NCBI GenBank assembly: GCA_964059195.1
Contig: CAXKWD010000005.1
Span: 40,811,825-40,875,824, forward strand
DNA length: 64,000 nucleotides
Origin: Ectobius pallidus
Lineage: Eukaryota > Arthropoda > Insecta > Blattodea > Ectobiidae
Reading direction: 5' to 3'
Both the position numbers and the translations under genes were made by a program. Each line of letters starts with the position of its first letter. Position 1 is the first letter of the stretch. The notes beneath the pieces were generated by a model, which saw nothing but the letters and a program-made list of their open reading frames with translations, was not told the DNA's origin and searched no databases. Of this stretch, positions 1 through 9,330 are shown one piece after another.

Positions 1-1240
1 TCTATAAGAGAATAAAGTGGGCAATTCAATCATTTTCCCCCTTTAAAAGCCCAGAAATAGATGGGATTTACTCATTCCAAACTTGGTAAGAATTTTCAGA
101 TCTTGCCTGGTGATGGGTTATGTACACCCGTCGTGGATGCAGGCAAGACTAGTTTTTATTCCTAAGCCCGGTAGGATCTAGTACCTTGACCTAAGGATTT
201 TAGACCTATTAGTCTGACTTCCTTGCTTTTAACGACTTTGGAAAGGCTAATAGATAGATGTATCAGAGGACCTATCTTAATTTTAAGGCCTTTGAGTGCT
301 GAACAACATGCCTATCAGGCTGGCAAATCCGTGAAGATGGCGCGTCATCAACTGATTTCAAGGGCTGAAGAAGTGCTTGACCAGGGAGAGATAGCCATGG
401 CAGTGTTTTTGTACCTAGAGGGGCCTTTAATTTTACTTCATATGGATGTATCTATTGAGGGTGGATTGGACATGGAGTTAACTTGTGTGCAACTCGATGG
501 ATTATGGCATCCCTGGATGGCCGCCGGGCAATAGTGTCTCTCAATCAGTGCAAGCTGATTGTCACTATGCCCAGAGGCTGCCCCCAGGGAGGGGTTCCTG
601 CCCTCACTTATTTGGTGCCTGGTGGTAGATGATGTTCTAGCTCAATGAAAGTAGAGTATACGTAGATGATATGGTCAGGGGCAAATTAGCTGATACAGTT
701 TCGGGCCTTATACAAGGTGCCGTTGAGACTGTTGAAAGATGGTGTGGTGAGGTAGGACTGTCGGCTAACCCAGATAAAACTAACCTCGTTGTGTTCACGA
801 GGAAGCTTCGGCTTGATGGTTTACATGAACCTACCTTCTTCGGGAAGAAGATGCTTCTGTCTATGTCTGTCAAGTATCTGGGAGTGATTCTGGATTCTAG
901 GCTGACTTGGAAAGAACACATTGTAAACAAGGTGGATAAGGCCTGCAATGTATTGTGGGCCTGTCGGAGGGCCTTTGGTGTGAGGTGGGGATTTAAACCA
1001 CGTGTGGTTTATTGGCTGTATGCCTACATCATTAAGCCTTTCATCACCTATGCTTCGGTTTTGTGGTAGCCATGTGTTGAGAACAAAATAAATAAAATGC
1101 AACCCATAGTGTGTTAGTGGACTACTGGAGCCGTGCGCACAACTCCGGTAAGTGCCCTGGAGACGCTGCTTGGCTAACCTCCTTTGGATCTGGTTATTCA
1201 GGGACTTCTTGAATGCAACGGGACTTTAATGAATTATCCA
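1..1240 (+). pseudogene. Reverse transcriptase fragment, U1 (31-base deletion, cut by window edge)
   Basis: Same broken fragment as in U2, cut at its 5' end by the window. The 31-base deletion falls just after the SPEIDGI motif and shifts the frame, ending it at a TAA within about seven codons. The downstream breaks described for U2 are all present here: stop near 179, frameshift near 190, Tyr codon at 412-414 in motif A, and stop at 1067-1069. Confidence 0.9.
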
Positions 1241-1925
1241 GTAAGAGGGGCACAATGTGCCCAATTATGTGGCCTACGTTCACGTGACCGAAAGGGCCCA
1301 ACCCATTCATATTCTTTCATTCAAAGCTATATAAGTTTTAACATGACAGTATATTTTTCACATAGATTAGATCCGTAACAGCTTCAAGTGTTTTGAAATG
1401 TAATCAAATCTTTTAAGACCTTCGAGGCATTTAATATGACGATTATAGTTGGAAATAATATTTTAAGGTTAGGAATGTATGCCGATATTCTTTTAAGATT
1501 TAGACTTTCAGTTCTGAAAATGTGTAAAAATAAGATTTCTTGAAATATATTCCTCAGAAATTGAGCGTAACTTGACATTTCCTTTACTCCAGTAAGCGTC
1601 CGCTGTTTGAAGAGAATACAACAGTTGCTACTAAGACCTACCTAAGAATATCTCACATGTGAAAGCTACGAGATTCTACTCAGTTATTTTCTCCTTGTAT
1701 AATATTTATGAGGTAATACTTCATAGGAATTGTCATAATTTCGTGGCATATAAATTTGTACATGTCAAACAAGCAAAACGGCATAACGGCATAAAGCTAG
1801 CTACTTTACCGGCAATTCATTTTCTTCGAGAATGTACTTTATAGGTTCTTCCATCAGGTAATAAGGGATGGATTATTCATTCTAATTCGGGGTTCATTTT
1901 TATTTCATTTGTCTATTATTATACA

Positions 1926-2467
1926 GTGGTAGATGCAATAAGTGATATAGATCTAGCAGAGAAAATGATAAGGAATAAGTTGCACCATTGTTGGTCTTGT
2001 GTACCTTAGATCGTTTTCGTATAAATACAAAACATGATATCACTTGCTTGGAAACGAAAATACCGGATTGCATAGCCAAAATTCGTAGATGTAGGAACGA
2101 TATGTTAAAAGAATAAAAAATAGTAGAATTAACTAAGAAATTTCAGTGTGAGAGATACGCGTTTTCGAGATTAACAGACAATAACATATTAGAATTTATA
2201 AGAAAATATTTAGCAGCATTTCACATAGGGAAGTTGACGCAAATTGAAGGGCTAACCAAGACGTTCTGCGAAATTTGGCTAAAAAATGAAGGGCTGCCAT
2301 CAAGAGACAGCCTGTATGAGCTTTACGTCTGGTTCGGCGTGGAAAGAGGGATCGAAAAAGATAAGCTGGATGAAGATCTCTTAACGCTGGGTAAAGACTT
2401 GTATAACTTAAAAGAGGAAAGGCTCCACAAAGAAGCGGTAAGAAGAGAATATAGATTTATAAAATAG
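1926..2467 (+). pseudogene. Coding-like segment with TAA stop, U1
   Basis: Same decayed form as U2: TAA instead of the TCA codon, TTG instead of AAG, and ATA instead of AGA near the C-terminus. No in-frame Met follows the stop. Confidence 0.6.
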
Positions 2468-2573
2468 GCTGTATAGTTTGTAAGAAATTGTTGATTGTAG
2501 TTTTATAGAAGGGCCCCCCGAGAAATACACTGTAATCGAAGGGGACCCACTTTAGATATGAATTCTGAATAAA

Positions 2574-2574
<1 letters not shown>

Positions 2575-2610
<36 letters not shown>
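2575..2610 (+). repeat. (ATT)12 microsatellite, U1
   Basis: Twelve perfect ATT triplets, one base after an AATAAA hexamer, followed by ATATCACTTGC. Confidence 0.98.
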
Positions 2611-2614
<4 letters not shown>

Positions 2615-3551
2615 CACTTGCCTAGCAACGAGTATATGTAAATTTCCGAATCAGCGAGATATGCTACTAAAAAGGAATGATGTGTATTCAACATTCATTT
2701 AGTTTTGATCTTGAGAGGTGAACGAGAATGAGAACAAGTTTACACAGTACTAGCCACGGAGTGGGCTGATGGTTGACAGTATTTAATGTGATTTCCATCG
2801 AACTAGTCTTTCAACTTAGAGTTTGTAATAATATTTCCTGCCCTCATGTACAAGACATGACCAGACTCTATTTAATTGGAAGTTTTCGAACGCTGGCGTA
2901 GTGTAACTTAATTTTCAACATATTTAGTCTATTATATATTATCCCTATGTTAAGAAGGAGACTGAGCTTTTACTAGACATAATACCACAATAGAAAACTT
3001 GCGTTCCTTTTATTTACATCTTTCCTTATGAAACAGATAATCATAAATACGATTATAGATACTGATGCAATATTCGTGAACCCTACTTAATATGCAAATA
3101 AATTCATTACGATTTCCAACAAGGGCAAGTAATGTACTTCGTGGGGTTTGGGGCCACTTCATTGATGGGGCCTTGCGTCATGAATAGGTAAAGGTAGAGC
3201 ATGCGATTTCAACTATAAAATTCACTGATTTTTACTCAACCTTTACAGATGCTGGTACGCATAGGAATTTCAACAGAAATGAGGTTCACATCCTAAGGTT
3301 GCACTATCTTAAGAAGAGAATTGGACCTACGCATCGACCAAACACATAAGCTAAGTACCTCAATTGTTTTCAAATGCTTAATATAATCGAAGACACTCTC
3401 GCCTACTTAAATTTTTAAGTATAAGAAATTTATGGCGGAGATTTGGAGGTAGTATCTTGAAATATAAATTGCAGAATTTATGCAACTAGGCCTTCACCAA
3501 AAATTTCAAGCAAGTATTAGAATTCATCGTTTCCACACACGACCCTGTATT

Positions 3552-4185
3552 CTTGTGCTGCGGGACTTGCCAACCTTGAAGGGTTAAGATTGAAGTTAAG
3601 AACGAGGAGGCCATGTGTCTCTGATAATGGTTCCGGGTGCCATTGCGTTGGACATCTGGGTAGTTTCTTTCTGACTTGGGACGTGGGTGTTATTACAAAA
3701 TGAACCTTTCAAGATACGTAACCACATTATAACATTTTGTTAAATGCACTGAGTACTTAGGAGTTTTCTTCCTGTGGAAGATGCATGTAGACGGCCTATG
3801 GCACGGGACAAACGTCTCTGTAAGCCTGTGTGTTTAGGAATGTGGCGAGCCAATAGAGTGAAGTTAATTCTTTCGCAAGCTGCGTCGCGTCGTTTGTTAG
3901 CAGTCCCTGGAGCGGGGTTAGGTCTTTCGCAAACTGCTCTGAATGATTGATTTCCCAGGAAAATATTGATTATGTAAAATACGAAGTACAATATTATATG
4001 GTTAGGTAGGAGAAGAAAGGTTTCATTTTGTAATGATACTAACGTAACGGGTCAGGGGAAATTACCCAGATGCCCATGCAATGGTGCCTAGAAGCCTTTA
4101 TCAGTGATACGTGATAATTAATCCCTCCGAGTTTTTGACGTAAACATTCTTCGACGCCTTCAGTTGACAAGTACCAAAGCACAAG
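3552..4185. repeat. Imperfect inverted repeat (foldback), U1
   Basis: Same structure as in U2; see 8245-8878 for the arms and the hand alignment. Confidence 0.75.
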
Positions 4186-4637
4186 GACTCAAGGTTGCGT
4201 GAATTTTATTTAACATGGAAGCGTCTGCTTAATTTTGTGATATTTTGTATTAAAATGTTGGTGCAGGATTCGAACTGAATCCTGGTCTCTATCAGGTCCC
4301 CAGGGTATTAGCTACTCTTAGCAGTGTTATGATATTTCCTAGATTAACAGTGTTAACTCACTATAAAATAATAATAGGTTCTCTTTAATTTTTCACGTCC
4401 TTATCAAAAGAAGACGGACATGACAATATTAGTGAACTGCAACGTTATGGCTCAAATGCTTTCGACTACAGGCGGAAGAACCATGAAGTAGAATCATCAA
4501 GACTACTCCTGAAAATGTCTATTTGGGTAAGCATTGATTATAATTGTATTACGTAATGAAATATATGTATGTCACTAATAATAATATGCAAAATAATTTT
4601 TAAACGTATCTTTCTATTTGGCCGACTTGCTATGCAG

Positions 4638-5936
4638 GATTGGCGGACTGCCAAAAATATTGTCATCTATAAGAGAATAAAGTGGGCAATTCAATCATTT
4701 TCCCCCTTTAAAAGCCCAGAAATAGATGGGATTTTCTCGGCCCTGCTTCAGCAGGGACATGATTTACTCATTCCAAACTTGGTAAGAATTTTCAGATCTT
4801 GCCTGGTGATGGGTTATGTACACCCGTCGTGGATGCAGGCAAGACTAGTTTTTATTCCTAAGCCCGGTAGGATCTAGTACCTTGACCTAAGGATTTTAGA
4901 CCTATTAGTCTGACTTCCTTGCTTTTAACGACTTTGGAAAGGCTAATAGATAGATGTATCAGAGGACCTATCTTAATTTTAAGGCCTTTGAGTGCTGAAC
5001 AACATGCCTATCAGGCTGGCAAATCCGTGAAGATGGCGCGTCATCAACTGATTTCAAGGGCTGAAGAAGTGCTTGACCAGGGAGAGATAGCCATGGCAGT
5101 GTTTTTGTACCTAGAGGGGCCTTTAATTTTACTTCATATGGATGTATCTATTGAGGGTGGATTGGACATGGAGTTAACTTGTGTGCAACTCGATGGATTA
5201 TGGCATCCCTGGATGGCCGCCGGGCAATAGTGTCTCTCAATCAGTGCAAGCTGATTGTCACTATGCCCAGAGGCTGCCCCCAGGGAGGGGTTCCTGCCCT
5301 CACTTATTTGGTGCCTGGTGGTAGATGATGTTCTAGCTCAATGAAAGTAGAGTATACGTAGATGATATGGTCAGGGGCAAATTAGCTGATACAGTTTCGG
5401 GCCTTATACAAGGTGCCGTTGAGACTGTTGAAAGATGGTGTGGTGAGGTAGGACTGTCGGCTAACCCAGATAAAACTAACCTCGTTGTGTTCACGAGGAA
5501 GCTTCGGCTTGATGGTTTACATGAACCTACCTTCTTCGGGAAGAAGATGCTTCTGTCTATGTCTGTCAAGTATCTGGGAGTGATTCTGGATTCTAGGCTG
5601 ACTTGGAAAGAACACATTGTAAACAAGGTGGATAAGGCCTGCAATGTATTGTGGGCCTGTCGGAGGGCCTTTGGTGTGAGGTGGGGATTTAAACCACGTG
5701 TGGTTTATTGGCTGTATGCCTACATCATTAAGCCTTTCATCACCTATGCTTCGGTTTTGTGGTAGCCATGTGTTGAGAACAAAATAAATAAAATGCAACC
5801 CATAGTGTGTTAGTGGACTACTGGAGCCGTGCGCACAACTCCGGTAAGTGCCCTGGAGACGCTGCTTGGCTAACCTCCTTTGGATCTGGTTATTCAGGGA
5901 CTTCTTGAATGCAACGGGACTTTAATGAATTATCCA
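4638..5936 (+). pseudogene. Non-LTR retrotransposon reverse transcriptase fragment (Jockey/R1-like), U2
   Basis: The conceptual pieces follow the reverse transcriptase order of Jockey/R1-type elements. SPEIDGI (4716-4736; families usually have SPGxDGI) and FIPKPG (4851-4868) lie in the first frame, which stops at TAG 4875-4877. A one-base loss near 4886 moves to the frame with FRPISLTS (4895-4918), AYQAGKSV (5006-5029) and motif A as FLYLEGPL (5102-5125). Motif A normally carries a catalytic Asp; here it is Tyr at 5108-5110. MPRGCPQGG (5263-5289) is followed by one extra C near 5293, then WCLVVDDV; another shift leads to YVDD (5355-5366), the motif C position. Thumb-like KYLGVILDSRLTW is at 5568-5606, stop TAG at 5763-5765, and a PPLDLVIQG-type linker near 5875-5900. 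No endonuclease, RNase H or ORF1 is seen. The fragment is dead. Reverse transcriptase identity is secure; the exact clade is inferred from motif wording and less sure. Confidence 0.9.
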
Positions 5937-6621
5937 GTAAGAGGGGCACAATGTGCCCAATTATGTGGCCTACGTTCACGTGACCGAAAGGGCCCAACCC
6001 ATTCATATTCTTTCATTCAAAGCTATATAAGTTTTAACATGACAGTATATTTTTCACATAGATTAGATCCGTAACAGCTTCAAGTGTTTTGAAATGTAAT
6101 CAAATCTTTTAAGACCTTCGAGGCATTTAATATGACGATTATAGTTGGAAATAATATTTTAAGGTTAGGAATGTATGCCGATATTCTTTTAAGATTTAGA
6201 CTTTCAGTTCTGAAAATGTGTAAAAATAAGATTTCTTGAAATATATTCCTCAGAAATTGAGCGTAACTTGACATTTCCTTTACTCCAGTAAGCGTCCGCT
6301 GTTTGAAGAGAATACAACAGTTGCTACTAAGACCTACCTAAGAATATCTCACATGTGAAAGCTACGAGATTCTACTCAGTTATTTTCTCCTTGTATAATA
6401 TTTATGAGGTAATACTTCATAGGAATTGTCATAATTTCGTGGCATATAAATTTGTACATGTCAAACAAGCAAAACGGCATAACGGCATAAAGCTAGCTAC
6501 TTTACCGGCAATTCATTTTCTTCGAGAATGTACTTTATAGGTTCTTCCATCAGGTAATAAGGGATGGATTATTCATTCTAATTCGGGGTTCATTTTTATT
6601 TCATTTGTCTATTATTATACA
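5937..6621. other. AT-rich stretch without a gene (reference U2)
   Basis: No gene is recognised here or in the matching part of the other units. It holds a short perfect inverted repeat, GGGCAC-AAT-GTGCCC at 5944-5958, and a doubled ACGGCATA motif near 6474. Two frames of about 60 codons on either strand start only at TTG or GTG and show no family features. The last 30 bases are rich in T and end in CAG, resembling a splice acceptor. Confidence 0.6.
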
Positions 6622-7163
6622 GTGGTAGATGCAATAAGTGATATAGATCTAGCAGAGAAAATGATAAGGAATAAGTTGCACCATTGTTGGTCTTGTGTAC
6701 CTTAGATCGTTTTCGTATAAATACAAAACATGATATCACTTGCTTGGAAACGAAAATACCGGATTGCATAGCCAAAATTCGTAGATGTAGGAACGATATG
6801 TTAAAAGAATAAAAAATAGTAGAATTAACTAAGAAATTTCAGTGTGAGAGATACGCGTTTTCGAGATTAACAGACAATAACATATTAGAATTTATAAGAA
6901 AATATTTAGCAGCATTTCACATAGGGAAGTTGACGCAAATTGAAGGGCTAACCAAGACGTTCTGCGAAATTTGGCTAAAAAATGAAGGGCTGCCATCAAG
7001 AGACAGCCTGTATGAGCTTTACGTCTGGTTCGGCGTGGAAAGAGGGATCGAAAAAGATAAGCTGGATGAAGATCTCTTAACGCTGGGTAAAGACTTGTAT
7101 AACTTAAAAGAGGAAAGGCTCCACAAAGAAGCGGTAAGAAGAGAATATAGATTTATAAAATAG
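6622..7163 (+). pseudogene. Decayed form of the 121-codon ORF plus upstream exon-like frame, U2
   Basis: Two overlapping frames look coding. The first is open from 6622 to TAG 6703-6705, directly after a pyrimidine-rich stretch ending in CAG (AG at 6621-6622) that resembles a 3' splice site. The second is open from 6675 to TAG 7161-7163, but TAA at 6810-6812 interrupts it four codons after its only useful ATG (6798). Two further codons differ from the intact copies in U10 and U13: TTG for AAG at 6930-6932 and ATA for AGA near the end. After the TAA the frame has no Met, so no ordinary protein can start there. The product is not recognised: a charged, lysine- and glutamate-rich, probably soluble sequence with no membrane segment and a basic C-terminus. 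It may be a retroposon ORF or a captured host exon. Confidence 0.6.
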
Positions 7164-7269
7164 GCTGTATAGTTTGTAAGAAATTGTTGATTGTAGTTTT
7201 ATAGAAGGGCCCCCCGAGAAATACACTGTAATCGAAGGGGACCCACTTTAGATATGAATTCTGAATAAA

Positions 7270-7303
<34 letters not shown>
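7164..7303 (+). repeat. Retroposon-like 3' tail with hairpin, AATAAA and (ATT)11, U2
   Basis: After the ORF stop come an inverted repeat (7207-7214 with 7237-7244, eight pairs with one C/A mismatch), AATAAA at 7264-7269, one C, and eleven perfect ATT triplets (7271-7303). A terminal hairpin followed by a short tandem tail is the usual 3' architecture of several non-LTR retrotransposons and their non-autonomous relatives. AATAAA could also serve as a polyadenylation signal. That this is a retroposon end is inferred; the microsatellite itself is certain. Confidence 0.7.
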
Positions 7304-7307
<4 letters not shown>

Positions 7308-8244
7308 CACTTGCCTAGCAACGAGTATATGTAAATTTCCGAATCAGCGAGATATGCTACTAAAAAGGAATGATGTGTATTCAACATTCATTTAGTTTTG
7401 ATCTTGAGAGGTGAACGAGAATGAGAACAAGTTTACACAGTACTAGCCACGGAGTGGGCTGATGGTTGACAGTATTTAATGTGATTTCCATCGAACTAGT
7501 CTTTCAACTTAGAGTTTGTAATAATATTTCCTGCCCTCATGTACAAGACATGACCAGACTCTATTTAATTGGAAGTTTTCGAACGCTGGCGTAGTGTAAC
7601 TTAATTTTCAACATATTTAGTCTATTATATATTATCCCTATGTTAAGAAGGAGACTGAGCTTTTACTAGACATAATACCACAATAGAAAACTTGCGTTCC
7701 TTTTATTTACATCTTTCCTTATGAAACAGATAATCATAAATACGATTATAGATACTGATGCAATATTCGTGAACCCTACTTAATATGCAAATAAATTCAT
7801 TACGATTTCCAACAAGGGCAAGTAATGTACTTCGTGGGGTTTGGGGCCACTTCATTGATGGGGCCTTGCGTCATGAATAGGTAAAGGTAGAGCATGCGAT
7901 TTCAACTATAAAATTCACTGATTTTTACTCAACCTTTACAGATGCTGGTACGCATAGGAATTTCAACAGAAATGAGGTTCACATCCTAAGGTTGCACTAT
8001 CTTAAGAAGAGAATTGGACCTACGCATCGACCAAACACATAAGCTAAGTACCTCAATTGTTTTCAAATGCTTAATATAATCGAAGACACTCTCGCCTACT
8101 TAAATTTTTAAGTATAAGAAATTTATGGCGGAGATTTGGAGGTAGTATCTTGAAATATAAATTGCAGAATTTATGCAACTAGGCCTTCACCAAAAATTTC
8201 AAGCAAGTATTAGAATTCATCGTTTCCACACACGACCCTGTATT
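7304..8244. other. Stretch without a recognisable gene (reference U2)
   Basis: No protein family or RNA gene is recognised. It begins with ATATCACTTGC (7304-7314), an exact copy of 6733-6743 upstream of the ORF, and then a near-palindrome TTGCCTAGCAAC (7311-7322). A 53-codon frame without a proper start runs from 7881 to 8039. Variant sites that separate unit types lie here, for example the G/T site matching 8154, which is G in U5, U7, U8 and U10 to U13. Confidence 0.6.
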
Positions 8245-8878
8245 CTTGTGCTGCGGGACTTGCCAACCTTGAAGGGTTAAGATTGAAGTTAAGAACGAGG
8301 AGGCCATGTGTCTCTGATAATGGTTCCGGGTGCCATTGCGTTGGACATCTGGGTAGTTTCTTTCTGACTTGGGACGTGGGTGTTATTACAAAATGAACCT
8401 TTCAAGATACGTAACCACATTATAACATTTTGTTAAATGCACTGAGTACTTAGGAGTTTTCTTCCTGTGGAAGATGCATGTAGACGGCCTATGGCACGGG
8501 ACAAACGTCTCTGTAAGCCTGTGTGTTTAGGAATGTGGCGAGCCAATAGAGTGAAGTTAATTCTTTCGCAAGCTGCGTCGCGTCGTTTGTTAGCAGTCCC
8601 TGGAGCGGGGTTAGGTCTTTCGCAAACTGCTCTGAATGATTGATTTCCCAGGAAAATATTGATTATGTAAAATACGAAGTACAATATTATATGGTTAGGT
8701 AGGAGAAGAAAGGTTTCATTTTGTAATGATACTAACGTAACGGGTCAGGGGAAATTACCCAGATGCCCATGCAATGGTGCCTAGAAGCCTTTATCAGTGA
8801 TACGTGATAATTAATCCCTCCGAGTTTTTGACGTAAACATTCTTCGACGCCTTCAGTTGACAAGTACCAAAGCACAAG
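8245..8878. repeat. Imperfect inverted repeat with ~300-bp spacer (old foldback element), U2
   Basis: The left arm (8245-8403) is similar to the reverse complement of the right arm (8708-8878). A hand alignment of the inner 90 bases of each arm (8314-8403 against 8708-8797) gives about 70 matches in 92 columns. Shared runs include CATCTGGGTA and ATTACAAAATGAA. Similarity seems to continue outward at a lower level with several gaps. The spacer (8404-8707) is richer in GC and contains a 15-base direct repeat with one mismatch (8562-8576 and 8616-8630). No transposase is present. It could be a decayed foldback/MITE-like element or two inverted copies of another repeat. The arms differ far more from each other than the array units do, so the structure predates amplification. 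No target-site duplication was recognised. Confidence 0.75.
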
Positions 8879-9330
8879 GACTCAAGGTTGCGTGAATTTT
8901 ATTTAACATGGAAGCGTCTGCTTAATTTTGTGATATTTTGTATTAAAATGTTGGTGCAGGATTCGAACTGAATCCTGGTCTCTATCAGGTCCCCAGGGTA
9001 TTAGCTACTCTTAGCAGTGTTATGATATTTCCTAGATTAACAGTGTTAACTCACTATAAAATAATAATAGGTTCTCTTTAATTTTTCACGTCCTTATCAA
9101 AAGAAGACGGACATGACAATATTAGTGAACTGCAACGTTATGGCTCAAATGCTTTCGACTACAGGCGGAAGAACCATGAAGTAGAATCATCAAGACTACT
9201 CCTGAAAATGTCTATTTGGGTAAGCATTGATTATAATTGTATTACGTAATGAAATATATGTATGTCACTAATAATAATATGCAAAATAATTTTTAAACGT
9301 ATCTTTCTATTTGGCCGACTTGCTATGCAG
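8879..9330. other. Stretch without a proven gene; hairpin and exon-like frame (reference U2)
   Basis: A perfect inverted repeat CAGGATTC-GAACT-GAATCCTG lies at 8957-8977. On the minus strand it contains AGTTCGAATCC, close to a tRNA B box, but no cloverleaf or convincing A box is found. A 55-codon frame is open from 9082 to 9246. It crosses a GGGTAAGC sequence (GT at 9220-9221) that resembles a splice donor, and the CAG just before the reverse transcriptase fragment (end near 9330) resembles an acceptor. No Met start or family match supports a gene. Confidence 0.45.

Larger units (their letters stand above)
1..4665. repeat. Macrosatellite unit U1 (4665 bp)
   Basis: First visible copy of the tandem unit; the array continues left of the window. 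It carries the 31-base deletion within the reverse transcriptase (junction near base 70) and 12 ATT triplets. By eye it otherwise matches U2. The phase is set by the window edge and is arbitrary; the true boundary generated by amplification cannot be told from a head-to-tail array. Confidence 0.99.

Noticed and set aside
5333..5798. Minus-strand open frames of 103 and 93 codons opposite the reverse transcriptase, in every unit
   Set aside because: They are antisense shadows of the reverse transcriptase coding sequence and resemble no protein family.
6080..6540. Frames of 64 codons (minus) and 61 codons (plus) in the AT-rich stretch
   Set aside because: Short and AT-driven. The plus frame starts at GTG, and the minus one is broken by the AT insertion in U14.
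6739..6755. CENP-B-box-like sequence, 13 of 17 bases similar
   Set aside because: The essential TTCG and CGGG parts are altered (TTGC and CGAA), and it lies inside the coding-like segment. It gives no support for a centromere call.
7881..8039. 53-codon frame with protein-like residues
   Set aside because: No start codon, no family match, and the length is within chance for this composition. A variant in U7, U11 and U12 changes Glu to Asp.
8433..8684. 83-codon minus-strand frame in the spacer of the inverted repeat
   Set aside because: It starts at TTG, not ATG, shows no family features and lies in a non-coding spacer. Changes such as Gly to Val in U3 and U9 show no sign of constraint.
8953..9020. 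Minus-strand tRNA gene suggested by the B-box-like sequence and a GCACCA-like end
   Set aside because: The bases around the loop do not form a proper T-stem, no cloverleaf can be drawn and no good A box is present.
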